From positions 17,618 through 81,617 of the forward strand of contig CACDYZ010000006.1 in the NCBI GenBank assembly GCA_902557145.1: a DNA stretch of 64,000 bases, given 5' to 3'. Made by a program: the position numbers and the translations under genes. Shown here piece after piece: positions 46,048 to 54,615 of this stretch (position 1 is the first letter of the stretch; the number at the start of each line of letters is the position of its first letter). The notes under the pieces are model-generated. The model did no database searches and was not told where the DNA came from. It saw only the letters and a program-made list of their open reading frames with translations. This DNA is from an uncultured Alphaproteobacteria bacterium (lineage in GTDB: Bacteria > Pseudomonadota > Alphaproteobacteria > HIMB59).

Positions 46048-46374
46048 TTATTCTTCTTCAATTATTTTTTTGTTTTTCAGCTCTTTGGAAACCTTATCAA
46101 AATCATCTGAATGTACCATTATCCAAAAACCAGGTCTATTTTTTTCACATAATGCAATAACTGGGGTTTTTTTTTCCTTATCAGCAAAAAATTTTGTATC
46201 ATCCCATAATTTAATTGCTGAATGCTTGGCTCTTAACTTACACTCTATAAATAAATTATCATGAATTACGTCTGCATGAGTAACTTTTGAATTAATCCCG
46301 CTTAGAGCGTTTCTCAAACCCCCAAAAAACTTTGCAACAAGTCTCTCTCTATTCTTCCATGCTTTATCAGGCAT
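46048..46374 (-). CDS. Small PD-(D/E)XK nuclease-like protein at the ruvCAB position
   Basis: A 108-aa protein whose core fits the PD-(D/E)XK fold. Helix one carries Glu10 (KNRERLVAKFFGGLRN), then comes Asp35 in THADVIHDN, and Glu44-Cys-Lys46 in LFIECKLRAK is the E-x-K pair. PVIALCEKNRPGFWIMV follows as the later strands. The pattern, including the GGLRNALSG loop, resembles small phage and mobile-element endonucleases of this fold. It overlaps yebC by 8 bp and lies 3 bp from tolQ. The usual alphaproteobacterial order is yebC-ruvC-ruvA-ruvB-ybgC-tolQ, so it occupies the resolvase slot. A Holliday-junction role is a position-based hypothesis only. Confidence 0.7.
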   Translation of the reverse strand: MPDKAWKNRERLVAKFFGGLRNALSGINSKVTHADVIHDNLFIECKLRAKHSAIKLWDDTKFFADKEKKTPVIALCEKNRPGFWIMVHSDDFDKVSKELKNKKIIEEE

Positions 46375-47107
46375 TAGTAACCTCTAACAAACTAGAGTCA
46401 AAATCTAGATTTGAAAAGCAATTTTGAACATCATCATTATCCTCTAATTCGTCATTTAATTTGACTAGTTTTGTAAGCTCTTCTTCTTTTTCAATATTTA
46501 CAGTCAAATTTGGTTTCCAAATAATATTAGCACTTTCGATTTCAAATTTTTTTTCTCGCATTATTTTCTCCAATGATGCTAATGTCTCATAAGAACAATA
46601 AATATATGTTGCATCATCATCTGTGTTGTAGTCCTCTAATCCATAGTCAAGTAAGTCTTCTAATACACTGTCATCAATTTCTTTTTTTACTTGTATTTCT
46701 CCGACTTTACTAAAATTAAAACTTACACTTCCTGTCTCCCCTAAATTTCCTCCATTTTTAGAAAAAATAGATCTTATCTCAGAGGCTGTTCTATTTTTAT
46801 TATCTGTTAAAGCCTCAACTATAAAAGCTGTTCCAAAAGGACCGTACCCTTCGTAACGTACTTCTGAGTAATCGGCAGTATCAGTATTATTTTTATTAAT
46901 TGCTCTATCTACATTGTCCTTAGGCATGTTCACACTTCGAGCATTAGTTATAGCTAGTCTTAATCTTGGATTGGACTCTGGGTCTGTTCCTCCTATTTTA
47001 ACAGCTATTTGAATTTCTCTTCCTATTTTTGCAAATTGTTTTGCTCTTTTTTTATCCTGAGCACCCTTACGATATTGTATATTTTTAAATTTGGAATGCC
47101 CTGCCAT
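46367..47107 (-). CDS. yebC: YebC/TACO1-family translation or transcription regulator
   Basis: Widely conserved protein, now associated with relieving ribosome stalling and, in some bacteria, with transcription control. It has the full family start AGHSKFKNIQYRKGAQDKKRAKQFAKIGREI, YEGYGPFGTAFIVEALTDNKNRT and SEIRSIFSKNGGNLGETGSVSFNF. At 246 aa it is complete. It overlaps the nuclease-like gene by 8 bp and follows ymdB by 3 bp. Confidence 0.95.
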   Translation of the reverse strand: MAGHSKFKNIQYRKGAQDKKRAKQFAKIGREIQIAVKIGGTDPESNPRLRLAITNARSVNMPKDNVDRAINKNNTDTADYSEVRYEGYGPFGTAFIVEALTDNKNRTASEIRSIFSKNGGNLGETGSVSFNFSKVGEIQVKKEIDDSVLEDLLDYGLEDYNTDDDATYIYCSYETLASLEKIMREKKFEIESANIIWKPNLTVNIEKEEELTKLVKLNDELEDNDDVQNCFSNLDFDSSLLEVTNA

Positions 47108-47110
47108 GAT

Positions 47111-47926
47111 CTAAGATAATAAATTACTGTCCAAAACACCACCTATTTGAATAGATTGAATGGAATTTTTCTTTTCTTCATTAGTAGTGATTATTGCTCC
47201 TGAGATAGTTGCAATTCCTTCGGCTGGTTCAAGCCTGTGAGTATTAGATCCGGTTCTCATTCTTTTAATAGCATTTTCTTTTTTCATACCAATAACAGAA
47301 TTATAATCACCTGTCATGCCAATATCAGTTTGAAAACAAGTACCCTTTTCCAATACTCTTGCGTCTGAAGTTGGGATATGAACATGCGTTCCATATATAG
47401 CAGTAAATTTTCCATCATAATTTTGAGCAATACCATTTTTTTCAGAAGTAACCTCCGCGTGGACCTCTAAAAATGAAAAATCAATATTGTGGTCATTAAT
47501 TATAGATAAGAGCTGCGTGTCAATAGAATTAAAAGGATTATCTAAAGGAAGGTCGATAAATGTTTGACCATGAATTTGGCTTACTAATATTCTATTACCA
47601 TTTTCATGAGTAAAAATTTTATATCCTTTACCTGGTGAACCAGCTTCAAAATTCAAAGGTCTTATAATACTGTGATTTGGATTACTCTCCATATAGTCAA
47701 TGATCTCTTTTTGTTTCCAAGCATGATTTCCTAGAGTAATAGCATTAGCTCCCCAGCTTATGAGATCCTCATATATTTTTCCTGTAAGCCCGTAACCACC
47801 TGCTGAATTTTCAGCATTCACAATAGTAAAATCAATGTTAAATTGTCTTTGTATTTTTTTTAAATTTTCTTTGAGAGCTGTTCTACCTGATCTTCCAACA
47901 ACATCTCCTATAACTAAAAAATTCAT
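47111..47926 (-). CDS. ymdB: YmdB-family metallophosphoesterase
   Basis: Binuclear-metal phosphodiesterase (2',3'-cyclic-nucleotide activity is reported for relatives). Metal-binding blocks are FLVIGDVVGRSGR, NAENSAGGYGLT, ITLGNHAWKQKEI and AIYGTHVHIPTSDARVL, ending with RLEPAEGIATISG. I chose the ATG at 47926 because it forms a 4-bp ATGA overlap with the preceding gene and starts MNFLVIGD. The frame back to 47953 would add nine residues inside that gene. About 271 aa, the normal size. Confidence 0.92.
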   Translation of the reverse strand: MNFLVIGDVVGRSGRTALKENLKKIQRQFNIDFTIVNAENSAGGYGLTGKIYEDLISWGANAITLGNHAWKQKEIIDYMESNPNHSIIRPLNFEAGSPGKGYKIFTHENGNRILVSQIHGQTFIDLPLDNPFNSIDTQLLSIINDHNIDFSFLEVHAEVTSEKNGIAQNYDGKFTAIYGTHVHIPTSDARVLEKGTCFQTDIGMTGDYNSVIGMKKENAIKRMRTGSNTHRLEPAEGIATISGAIITTNEEKKNSIQSIQIGGVLDSNLLS

Positions 47927-48489
47927 AAGGAATAGACTCTCTGCTCTGAACAAATGTAATCAACTTTTTGGTCAAAACTTTCTTGAAAATTAAAGTTAGT
48001 TTTTTGAATTTCAAAAGCAGCTAAAATAGTTTTTAAATTTCCTTTTTTTTTTAACTCTTCAATTGTTCTATCAAAAAAACCTCCACCGTAACCTACTCTA
48101 TAGCCTTGTTCGTTGAATGCGGAACAAGATGCAATAATTATATCAGGATTTAAAGCCACTTCACCGGTAGGTTCCATTATTCCACCAAAACCTTTTTCTA
48201 AGCTTGGATTGTGAGGATTATATTCAAAGTACTTTAAAGCAGTTCCTTTTGATATTACTCGTGGAAGCGAGCATGTGATATTTTTATTTATTAAATCATT
48301 TGATATCTTCAATACATCTACTTCATTTTTGTATGGATAAAACAAACCAACAGATTTTTGTGGATTAATTTTTTCTATTATTTCTAAAATTTTTGAATTT
48401 ATCATACTAGAATAAGTGTCTAAGTCCGAAATGCTAAGTTTCATTCTTAGGTCAAGGTGGTAATTACGTATTTGTTTTTTATTCAACAA
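47923..48489 (-). CDS. ygfA: 5-formyltetrahydrofolate cyclo-ligase
   Basis: ATP-dependent conversion of 5-formyl-THF to 5,10-methenyl-THF, rescuing folate. The signature GYGGGFFDRTI is clear, along with LFYPYKNEVDV and IIASCSAFNEQGYRVG. At 188 aa it is normal. It overlaps zapA by 11 bp. In many bacteria the 6S RNA gene lies between zapA and this gene; the overlap leaves no room for it here. Confidence 0.93.
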   Translation of the reverse strand: MLNKKQIRNYHLDLRMKLSISDLDTYSSMINSKILEIIEKINPQKSVGLFYPYKNEVDVLKISNDLINKNITCSLPRVISKGTALKYFEYNPHNPSLEKGFGGIMEPTGEVALNPDIIIASCSAFNEQGYRVGYGGGFFDRTIEELKKKGNLKTILAAFEIQKTNFNFQESFDQKVDYICSEQRVYSL

Positions 48490-48811
48490 TTAGATTGTCA
48501 TTTAATTTTTTAAAAATTTGTTCAATATCAGATTTTAAATTATGATTTTCATTTTGTAACTCTTGAATCCGGCTCTCATAAAATAATTTCTTATTCAAAG
48601 AGTCTTGTAGTATTTTTTCTTTTTTTAATACGTCCTCCATAGATTTTAAATAAGCAATAAGAGTAGAGGTTAAAAAGGGAACATTTTCTTTTTTTTCATC
48701 TTCTATTAATTTACTAATAGTAGAAGCGATCTCTTTAACTGCTTCAACATTGTTATCAGAGCACTGTATTTTTAGCGGCCTTCCTCCAATTGTTAGAGTT
48801 AAATTAGCCAT
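48479..48811 (-). CDS. zapA: Cell-division protein ZapA
   Basis: Promotes FtsZ filament bundling. The N-terminal globular head reads LTLTIGGRPLKIQCSDNNVEAVKEIASTIS, a close match to the ZapA beta-strand/helix pattern. A long helix then forms the dimeric coiled coil (IAYLKSMEDVLKKEKILQDSLNKKLFY). 110 aa. It overlaps both neighbours, and the zapA-ygfA pairing is conserved across Proteobacteria. The upstream partner is another coiled-coil protein. Confidence 0.88.
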   Translation of the reverse strand: MANLTLTIGGRPLKIQCSDNNVEAVKEIASTISKLIEDEKKENVPFLTSTLIAYLKSMEDVLKKEKILQDSLNKKLFYESRIQELQNENHNLKSDIEQIFKKLNDNLIVE

Positions 48812-49064
48812 CTATATCAATTGAACCTAAAAGTTCCTCAATTTTATTTGTTGCTTGATCTATAAGTTGAGATTTTTCTGATAACTCAAGTTTATTATTT
48901 TCTAGTTCAGAGACTAATTCTGACTCCCTTCTTTCGAGATATTCTACTTTGGCTTTTAATTCTTGTTTTTCGTTCATCAATTCTTGATTGTTAGTTTTGT
49001 AATTTTGAAGTTTTGATGCAATTTGCTCTATTTTTTGAAGTATTTGTTGTTGAAATTCATTCAT
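48804..49064 (-). CDS. Small coiled-coil protein upstream of ZapA
   Basis: An 86-aa, nearly all-helical protein with heptad-like spacing from about residue 5 to 80, rich in Gln, Glu, Lys, Leu and Asn. No membrane segment or signal. Its place 8 bp overlapping zapA and its ZapB-like composition suggest a Z-ring-associated scaffold, but coiled coils match each other by composition, so this is inference. Its ATG at 49064 is 35 bp from the divergent transketolase start. Confidence 0.75.
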   Translation of the reverse strand: MNEFQQQILQKIEQIASKLQNYKTNNQELMNEKQELKAKVEYLERRESELVSELENNKLELSEKSQLIDQATNKIEELLGSIDIDG

Positions 49065-49099
49065 ACTTTAATTATTAGTTATTAAGTAAAGTTATTCCA

Positions 49100-51031
49100 T
49101 TGAAAAATTACAACGAATTAGCAAATTGTATCAGATTTTTATCAATCGATGCGGTAGAAAAAGCAAAATCTGGTCATCCTGGTATGCCAATGGGAATGGC
49201 AGACATAGCTACAGTTCTTTTTCATAACTTTCTAGTACATAACCCAGATGATCCAAGTTGGTTGCTTAGAGATCGATTCGTTTTATCTAACGGACATGGC
49301 TCTATGTTACTTTACTCCCTTTTATATCTCACGGGTTATAAAAAAATGACTTTGTCTCAAATTAGAAATTTCAGACAATTAGACTCTATCACTGCGGGGC
49401 ATCCAGAATATGAACCAGATGCAGGTATTGAAATCACAACTGGTCCTCTTGGACAAGGGATTTCAAACGCAGTTGGAATGGCCATAGCACTTAAGAAATT
49501 ATCAAAAGAAAAAAAATTATCAAAATCACCAAAAGTATATGTCTTTTGTGGTGATGGTTGTTTGATGGAGGGAATTAGCCAAGAGGCAATAAGTCTAGCT
49601 GGACACTTAAAGTTAAATAATTTGATTTTAATATACGATAACAACAATATTAGTATCGACGGGTCCACTGACTTAGCTTTTAGTGATAATACAAACCTAA
49701 GGTTCAAGTCAGTTAATTGGGAGGTGTATAGTGGTAAAGGTCATGACCATCAAAATATTTATGACTTATTTAAAAAAGCGCAAATATCAAACGCTCCATG
49801 TTTGCTAAATTTTAAAACCACTATTGGTTTTGGTTCACCTAACAAGTCTGCCAAAGCATCATCACATGGTTCACCTTTAGGTTCAGATGAAGTTAATTTA
49901 ACTAGAAGTAAATTATCTTGGAGCGAAAAACCATTTCAAATACCCAAAAAACTCTTAAAGATTTGGAGAGGATCTGCTGATAAGAATAAAAAGTTATACA
50001 AAAAGTCGAAATCAACATTTCATTCAAATTTATCTAAAAAAGATATAGATAAGTTATTCAACAAGATAGAATTAGATTTGAAAAATTTTAATTCTGATCA
50101 AGCTACTAGAAAATCCTCTGAAGCAATCTTAAATTATATCGAAGGAGATCATCCAATCATTGGGGGCTCTGCAGATTTAACTGGTTCTAATAATACAAAA
50201 GGTAAAGAGATGTCTGTAATGAATAGTAAAAATATTGCAGGTCAATATATTCATTATGGAGTAAGAGAACACGGAATGGCTGCTATAATGAATGGAATTG
50301 CAGCTACTAAAATTTATAAAACCTATTCAGGGACTTTTTTAAGTTTTGCCGATTACATGAAGCCAAGTCTTCGTCTTGCTGCTTTAATGAAAATTGATCC
50401 TATTCAAGTTTTCACGCACGACTCCATTGGTTTAGGTGAAGATGGACCTACTCATCAACCCATAGAGCAAATTAATATGTTAAGAATAATACCAAATAGT
50501 TATGTTTTTAGGCCTTGTGATCTTAAAGAAACAATAGTGTGTTGGAAAGAGGCCTTAAAGATTGATAATGCTCCATCATTTATATGCCTTTCAAGGCAAA
50601 ATTTACCGCAAATTTCCAATAAAAAATTAGTTTCAAAAAACTTCAAGGGGGCTTATGTAATAAGTGGGCCAAAAAAAAATAATGATATTACAATTATAGC
50701 AACTGGTTCAGAAGTATCCTTAGCTGTAAATATTGCTGAAATTTTGAAAAATAACGGGATTATCGCAAAAGTAATATCTATGCCATCTACATCAATTTTT
50801 GAAAAGCAATCGAGATCTTTTAAAATTACTTTGTTGGACTCTAAATTAGATGAAACTTTTATAATTGAAGCTGGCTCAACCATGTATTGGAATAAATTTA
50901 CAAATTCAGAAAATATTTTTGGATTAGATGTTTTTGGTGCAAGTGCTCCTGGGAGTGAAGTATTTAAAAAATTTGGGTTAACAACAAAAACTATATCAAC
51001 TAAAATATTAAGGAAAATTAAAACAAAATGA
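49100..51031 (+). CDS. tktA: Transketolase
   Basis: Thiamine-diphosphate enzyme of the non-oxidative pentose phosphate pathway. It has LSIDAVEKAKSGHPGMPMGMADIA, TTGPLGQGISNAVGMAIA, the ThDP motif GDGCLMEGISQEA...NNNISIDGS, VREHGMAAIMNGIA and THDSIGLGEDGPTHQPIEQ. At 643 aa it is complete. No ATG is available near the N-terminus; the frame starts at TTG 49100, giving MKNYNELANCIRFLS. It overlaps gap by 4 bp, starting a carbon-metabolism operon tkt-gap-fba. Confidence 0.96.
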   Translation: MKNYNELANCIRFLSIDAVEKAKSGHPGMPMGMADIATVLFHNFLVHNPDDPSWLLRDRFVLSNGHGSMLLYSLLYLTGYKKMTLSQIRNFRQLDSITAGHPEYEPDAGIEITTGPLGQGISNAVGMAIALKKLSKEKKLSKSPKVYVFCGDGCLMEGISQEAISLAGHLKLNNLILIYDNNNISIDGSTDLAFSDNTNLRFKSVNWEVYSGKGHDHQNIYDLFKKAQISNAPCLLNFKTTIGFGSPNKSAKASSHGSPLGSDEVNLTRSKLSWSEKPFQIPKKLLKIWRGSADKNKKLYKKSKSTFHSNLSKKDIDKLFNKIELDLKNFNSDQATRKSSEAILNYIEGDHPIIGGSADLTGSNNTKGKEMSVMNSKNIAGQYIHYGVREHGMAAIMNGIAATKIYKTYSGTFLSFADYMKPSLRLAALMKIDPIQVFTHDSIGLGEDGPTHQPIEQINMLRIIPNSYVFRPCDLKETIVCWKEALKIDNAPSFICLSRQNLPQISNKKLVSKNFKGAYVISGPKKNNDITIIATGSEVSLAVNIAEILKNNGIIAKVISMPSTSIFEKQSRSFKITLLDSKLDETFIIEAGSTMYWNKFTNSENIFGLDVFGASAPGSEVFKKFGLTTKTISTKILRKIKTK

Positions 51032-52044
51032 AAAAAAAAGTAGCAATTAATGGATTTGGTAGAATTGGTAGACTTGTTTATCGAGCGTTTTTAGAAAGGT
51101 CAAATGAATTTAGTAATCAATATGAAATTGCTTATATTAATGATTTAGCTGATATTGATACAAATATTCACTTACTAAAATATGACAGTATTCACGGACC
51201 TCTTTCTAAGGAGATTAATAAAATTTCAAACGAACAGTTTTCAATTGAAGAAAACAAAGTAACTGTTACGTCTGAGAGAAGCCCAATTGATTTAAAGTGG
51301 AGTGACAAGAATGTAGATATTATTTTAGAGTGCACAGGGGTTTTCGCATCTAAAGATAAAGCTATGTCACATGTCGAAAGTGGTGCTAGTAAGGTGATCG
51401 TTTCAGCCCCCTGTTCAGGTGCAGATATTACAGTTGTTCAAGGTGTAAATAACAAAAATATTAATTTAGATCACCAAGTCATATCAAATGCTTCGTGTAC
51501 AACTAATTGTTTAGCCCCTGTGGCTTTCGTAATAGATCAAGAGTTCGGAATTGAAAATGGATACATGACAACAATTCATTCTTATACAGGAGATCAAAAT
51601 ACAGTTGATACATTTCACAAAGATCTTAGACGTGCTAGAGCAGCAGCTAACAATATTATTCCTACAAGCACAGGTGCAGCAAAAGCTGTTGGCCTTGTTC
51701 TTCCTCATTTAAAAGGAAAATTAGATGGAACCGCAATAAGAGTTCCAACACCAAATGTCTCTCTTGTAGATTTTAAATTTAATACAAAAAAAAATATTTC
51801 AGTTGAGTCTTTGAATAATAAATTTCAAGAATATGCCAATAATTCTCTTAAAAATATTTTAGGAGTGGATAGAGATCCAAAAGTATCAAGTGATTATAAT
51901 CATGACTCTAGAAGTTCAATTTTAGACTTGAGTGAAACGACTACAGTATCTGATAATTTTGGTAGAATACTCACTTGGTATGATAATGAATGGGGATTTT
52001 CAAATAGAATGCTTGAGACAACCGCTCAAGTATGTAATTTATAG
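51028..52044 (+). CDS. gapA: Glyceraldehyde-3-phosphate dehydrogenase
   Basis: NAD(P)-dependent oxidative phosphorylation of glyceraldehyde 3-phosphate. NAD-binding start VAINGFGRIGRLVYRAF, catalytic Cys157 in SNASCTTNCLAP, and the catalytic-His region GYMTTIHSYTGDQNTVD. TGAAKAVGLVLPHLKGKLDGTAIRVPTPNVS and WYDNEWGFSNRM follow. 338 aa, complete. The gap-pgk-fba order seen in many bacteria is broken: pgk is not here and fba follows after 8 bp. Confidence 0.96.
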   Translation: MKKKVAINGFGRIGRLVYRAFLERSNEFSNQYEIAYINDLADIDTNIHLLKYDSIHGPLSKEINKISNEQFSIEENKVTVTSERSPIDLKWSDKNVDIILECTGVFASKDKAMSHVESGASKVIVSAPCSGADITVVQGVNNKNINLDHQVISNASCTTNCLAPVAFVIDQEFGIENGYMTTIHSYTGDQNTVDTFHKDLRRARAAANNIIPTSTGAAKAVGLVLPHLKGKLDGTAIRVPTPNVSLVDFKFNTKKNISVESLNNKFQEYANNSLKNILGVDRDPKVSSDYNHDSRSSILDLSETTTVSDNFGRILTWYDNEWGFSNRMLETTAQVCNL

Positions 52045-52052
52045 GAGCAATT

Positions 52053-52970
52053 ATGAAAGTAACAAATACTACCAAAAAAATCATTTCAAACTACACGCAT
52101 GAAAACGTAGGTGTGAGATCAAATCTTATGAAAATTTTAGGACAAGGAAAGCTTGGAGGAACTGGTAGAATGATCATTTTACCAGTCGATCAAGGCTTTG
52201 AACATGGCCCAGATAGAAGTTTTGCTGTTAATCCTCCTGCATACGATCCAAACTATCATCATCAACTTGCAATAGATGCTGGTTTGTCAGCTTATGCGGC
52301 ACCTCTTGGGTTACTTCAAACAAGTTCTGGAAACTTTAATGGTCAAATTCCAACAATATTAAAAATTAATAGTTCAAATACTCTAGCAACCTCTCTAGAT
52401 CAAGCTGTTACTGGGAGTGTAGATGATGCATTAAAACTAGGATGTGCAGCGATAGGTTTTACTATTTATCCTGGATCTGAACATAATTTTGATTTGATGG
52501 AAGAGTTTAAAAAACTAAGTTTTGAGGCTAAAGAAAAAGGTCTTGCAGTTGTATTATGGGCCTATGCCAGAGGGTCAAACATTTCTAAAAAAGGAGAGAC
52601 TGCAATGAATATAATTTCATATGCTGCACACATTTCTGCTTTATTGGGAGCTAATATAATTAAAGTTAAGCTACCAAGTGACTTTTTAGAAGATGATCCA
52701 ACTAAAAAAGCATTTGAAGATAATAATATAAATATAAATACTTTAAAAGATCGTGTAGCCCACATTAAAAAAGTTGCTTTTGATGGAAAGCGCTTAGTTG
52801 TTTTTTCTGGTGGAGATGCAAAAGATGATCAATCTTTAATGGATGAAGTTCTCGCAATTCATCAAGGAGATGGTAATGGATCCATTATTGGAAGAAATTG
52901 TTTTCAAAGATCTAGAGCTGATGCATTGGCTTTATTAGAGCAAATGGTACAGATCTATAAATCTAAATGA
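52053..52970 (+). CDS. fbaB: Fructose-bisphosphate aldolase, class I (FbaB/DhnA type)
   Basis: Schiff-base aldolase for fructose 1,6-bisphosphate. It opens with the DhnA-family block GRMIILPVDQGFEHGPDRSF, followed by GCAAIGFTIYPGS, VLWAYARGS, the lysine strand ANIIKVKLPSDF and VFSGGDAKDD with IIGRNCFQRSRADAL. At 305 aa it fits the bacterial/archaeal class I family, not the zinc class II enzyme. It has the best ribosome site in the cluster (GGAG, 7 nt before ATG 52053) and overlaps efp by 4 bp. Confidence 0.94.
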   Translation: MKVTNTTKKIISNYTHENVGVRSNLMKILGQGKLGGTGRMIILPVDQGFEHGPDRSFAVNPPAYDPNYHHQLAIDAGLSAYAAPLGLLQTSSGNFNGQIPTILKINSSNTLATSLDQAVTGSVDDALKLGCAAIGFTIYPGSEHNFDLMEEFKKLSFEAKEKGLAVVLWAYARGSNISKKGETAMNIISYAAHISALLGANIIKVKLPSDFLEDDPTKKAFEDNNININTLKDRVAHIKKVAFDGKRLVVFSGGDAKDDQSLMDEVLAIHQGDGNGSIIGRNCFQRSRADALALLEQMVQIYKSK

Positions 52971-53533
52971 AAATCAATGCTAACGATTTAAAGATTGGAA
53001 ATATAATCCAGCATAATAACTCTCTGTGGAAGGTTGCTAAACTCTCCCATACACAACCTGGTAAAGGTGGTGCATATATTCAAGCAGAACTTAAAAATAT
53101 ATCAAATCAGTCAAAATTAAATGAGAGATTTAGAAGTTCAGAGTCTCTAGAAAAAATTCGAGCTGAAGAGATAAATCACCAATTTTTATTTCGCAGTGGA
53201 GAAGAATTTACATTTATGAATAACCAGACTTACGAACAGATAATTATGAATATTACTCAAGTTAATGAGAACACAGCTAAATTTCTTGAAGATGGAATGG
53301 AAGTCTCTATTGAGTTTTATGATGAAAAACCAATGAATGTTAATCCCCCTGAAAGTCTTGTGGTGCAAATTGCCGAAACAGAAGCTGTTGTTAAAGGACA
53401 AACTGCGTCTTCTTCCTATAAACCTGCTTTGCTAGCTAACGGTGTAAGAGTTACTGTCCCTCCCCACGTCGAAACAGGTGATAAAGTCAGAATAAATACA
53501 AGTGAATTAACTTATATAGAAAAAGCAAAATAA
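52967..53533 (+). CDS. efp: Translation elongation factor P
   Basis: Relieves ribosome stalling at polyproline. The KOW-like first domain contains HTQPGKGGAYIQAELKN with Lys33 at the post-translationally modified tip position. Two OB domains end with GVRVTVPPHVETGDKVRINTSELTYIEKAK. 188 aa, complete. The Lys at the tip suggests modification by an EpmA/EpmB-type lysylation system; neither gene is in the window. It is 7 bp upstream of suhB, a common alphaproteobacterial pair. Confidence 0.96.
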   Translation: MKINANDLKIGNIIQHNNSLWKVAKLSHTQPGKGGAYIQAELKNISNQSKLNERFRSSESLEKIRAEEINHQFLFRSGEEFTFMNNQTYEQIIMNITQVNENTAKFLEDGMEVSIEFYDEKPMNVNPPESLVVQIAETEAVVKGQTASSSYKPALLANGVRVTVPPHVETGDKVRINTSELTYIEKAK

Positions 53534-53540
53534 ATTTTCT

Positions 53541-54335
53541 ATGTCTATTGTCCCTCCAGTAATTGTTGTAATGGAAAAAGCATGCAGAAGTGCTGCCAAG
53601 TCTTTGATTAGAGATTTTGGTGAACTTGAAAAACTTCAAATTTCTAAAAAAGATAAAAATGACTTTGTATCCTCTGCAGATATTAGGGCTTCTGAAACAA
53701 TTAGTTATAATTTGGGAAAAGATAGACCTGATTTTCATCAAATAGATGAAGAGACTTTTAGTTCTGAGGATTTAGAAAAACTTAAAGGTGATACTCCGGT
53801 ATTTATCACAGACCCACTTGATGGTACAAAAAACTTTATACACGGCAATGGATACTTTGCAGTGACTATTGGTTTGATGCAAAAAGGAGAAATTATTGCT
53901 GGTGTTACGTACAACCCAATATTAAATGAATTATATTGGGCTCATAAGGGTTCTGGATCTTGGATTAATAATCAAAGACTAAGAGTATCTCAAAGAGATA
54001 AGTTAGATGGATGTATGTTTACATCTGGTGTTCAAATTAAGCACCAAGACATTCTCGAAAAAGGTATTGCGCAAATAGGAGCCCTTCAAAGAAAAACAAG
54101 TGTTAGATTACTGGGATCATCAGCACTTGATTTAGCTAATGTCGCATCAGGAAAATTTGATGGTTTTTGGTCATTAAGACTAAATCTCTGGGATATTGCA
54201 GCAGGTATTATTTTAGTAAAAGAGGCCGGTGGAATATGCTTAAATAAAAAAGGAAATGATTTTGATCCTTTAAAAGATGAGAGTTTAGTAGCCTCAAGTG
54301 CTGCTATCAGCAGCGAATTACTGAAAAATCTATAA
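53541..54335 (+). CDS. suhB: Inositol-1-monophosphatase family protein
   Basis: Mg-dependent lithium-sensitive phosphatase fold. Metal-binding motif [22 protein letters not shown] and the second site [15 protein letters not shown] are present, with the Glu in the HQIDEETF strand. At 264 aa it is typical. The physiological substrate may be inositol phosphate or a related sugar phosphate; SuhB also acts in rRNA antitermination in E. coli. Position after efp matches alphaproteobacterial order. Confidence 0.92.
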   Translation: MSIVPPVIVVMEKACRSAAKSLIRDFGELEKLQISKKDKNDFVSSADIRASETISYNLGKDRPDFHQIDEETFSSEDLEKLKGDTPVFITDPLDGTKNFIHGNGYFAVTIGLMQKGEIIAGVTYNPILNELYWAHKGSGSWINNQRLRVSQRDKLDGCMFTSGVQIKHQDILEKGIAQIGALQRKTSVRLLGSSALDLANVASGKFDGFWSLRLNLWDIAAGIILVKEAGGICLNKKGNDFDPLKDESLVASSAAISSELLKNL

Positions 54336-54343
54336 ATATTTAC

Positions 54344-54372
54344 TTGATTTTTTAATCTTTGGTCTCTATTTT
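54344..54372 (+). promoter_or_regulatory. Candidate promoter for rpmE
   Basis: TTGATT (54344-54349), a 17-bp spacer and TATTTT (54367-54372) lie in the 46-bp gap before rpmE; each hexamer matches the consensus at 4 of 6. The ATG follows after 9 bp, so a transcript from here would be nearly leaderless. Weak on its own. Confidence 0.28.
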
Positions 54373-54381
54373 CTGATAACC

Positions 54382-54603
54382 ATGAAACAAAAAATTCATC
54401 CTGATTATCATGAGATAACTGTGGAGCGCACTGATGGTTCTACTTACAAGACCAGATCCACTTGGGGGAAAGCTGGCGATACTATGAAGCTTGAAATTGA
54501 TCCTCTATCTCACCCAGCATGGAATCAAGGATCTGGTAAAATGGTCGACTCTGGTGGAAGAGTTGCACGTTTTAAAAATAAATATAAGTCATTTAATATT
54601 TAA
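54382..54603 (+). CDS. rpmE: Ribosomal protein bL31
   Basis: Large-subunit protein at the inter-subunit bridge. It starts [20 protein letters not shown] and has the conserved [29 protein letters not shown] block. There is no Cys pair, so it is the zinc-free (C-minus) type. 73 aa, complete. It lies 12 bp upstream of the TrcR-like gene; the suhB-rpmE-DUF1013 neighbourhood supports an alphaproteobacterial host. Confidence 0.95.
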   Translation: MKQKIHPDYHEITVERTDGSTYKTRSTWGKAGDTMKLEIDPLSHPAWNQGSGKMVDSGGRVARFKNKYKSFNI

Positions 54604-54615
54604 ATTTAAAAAATT

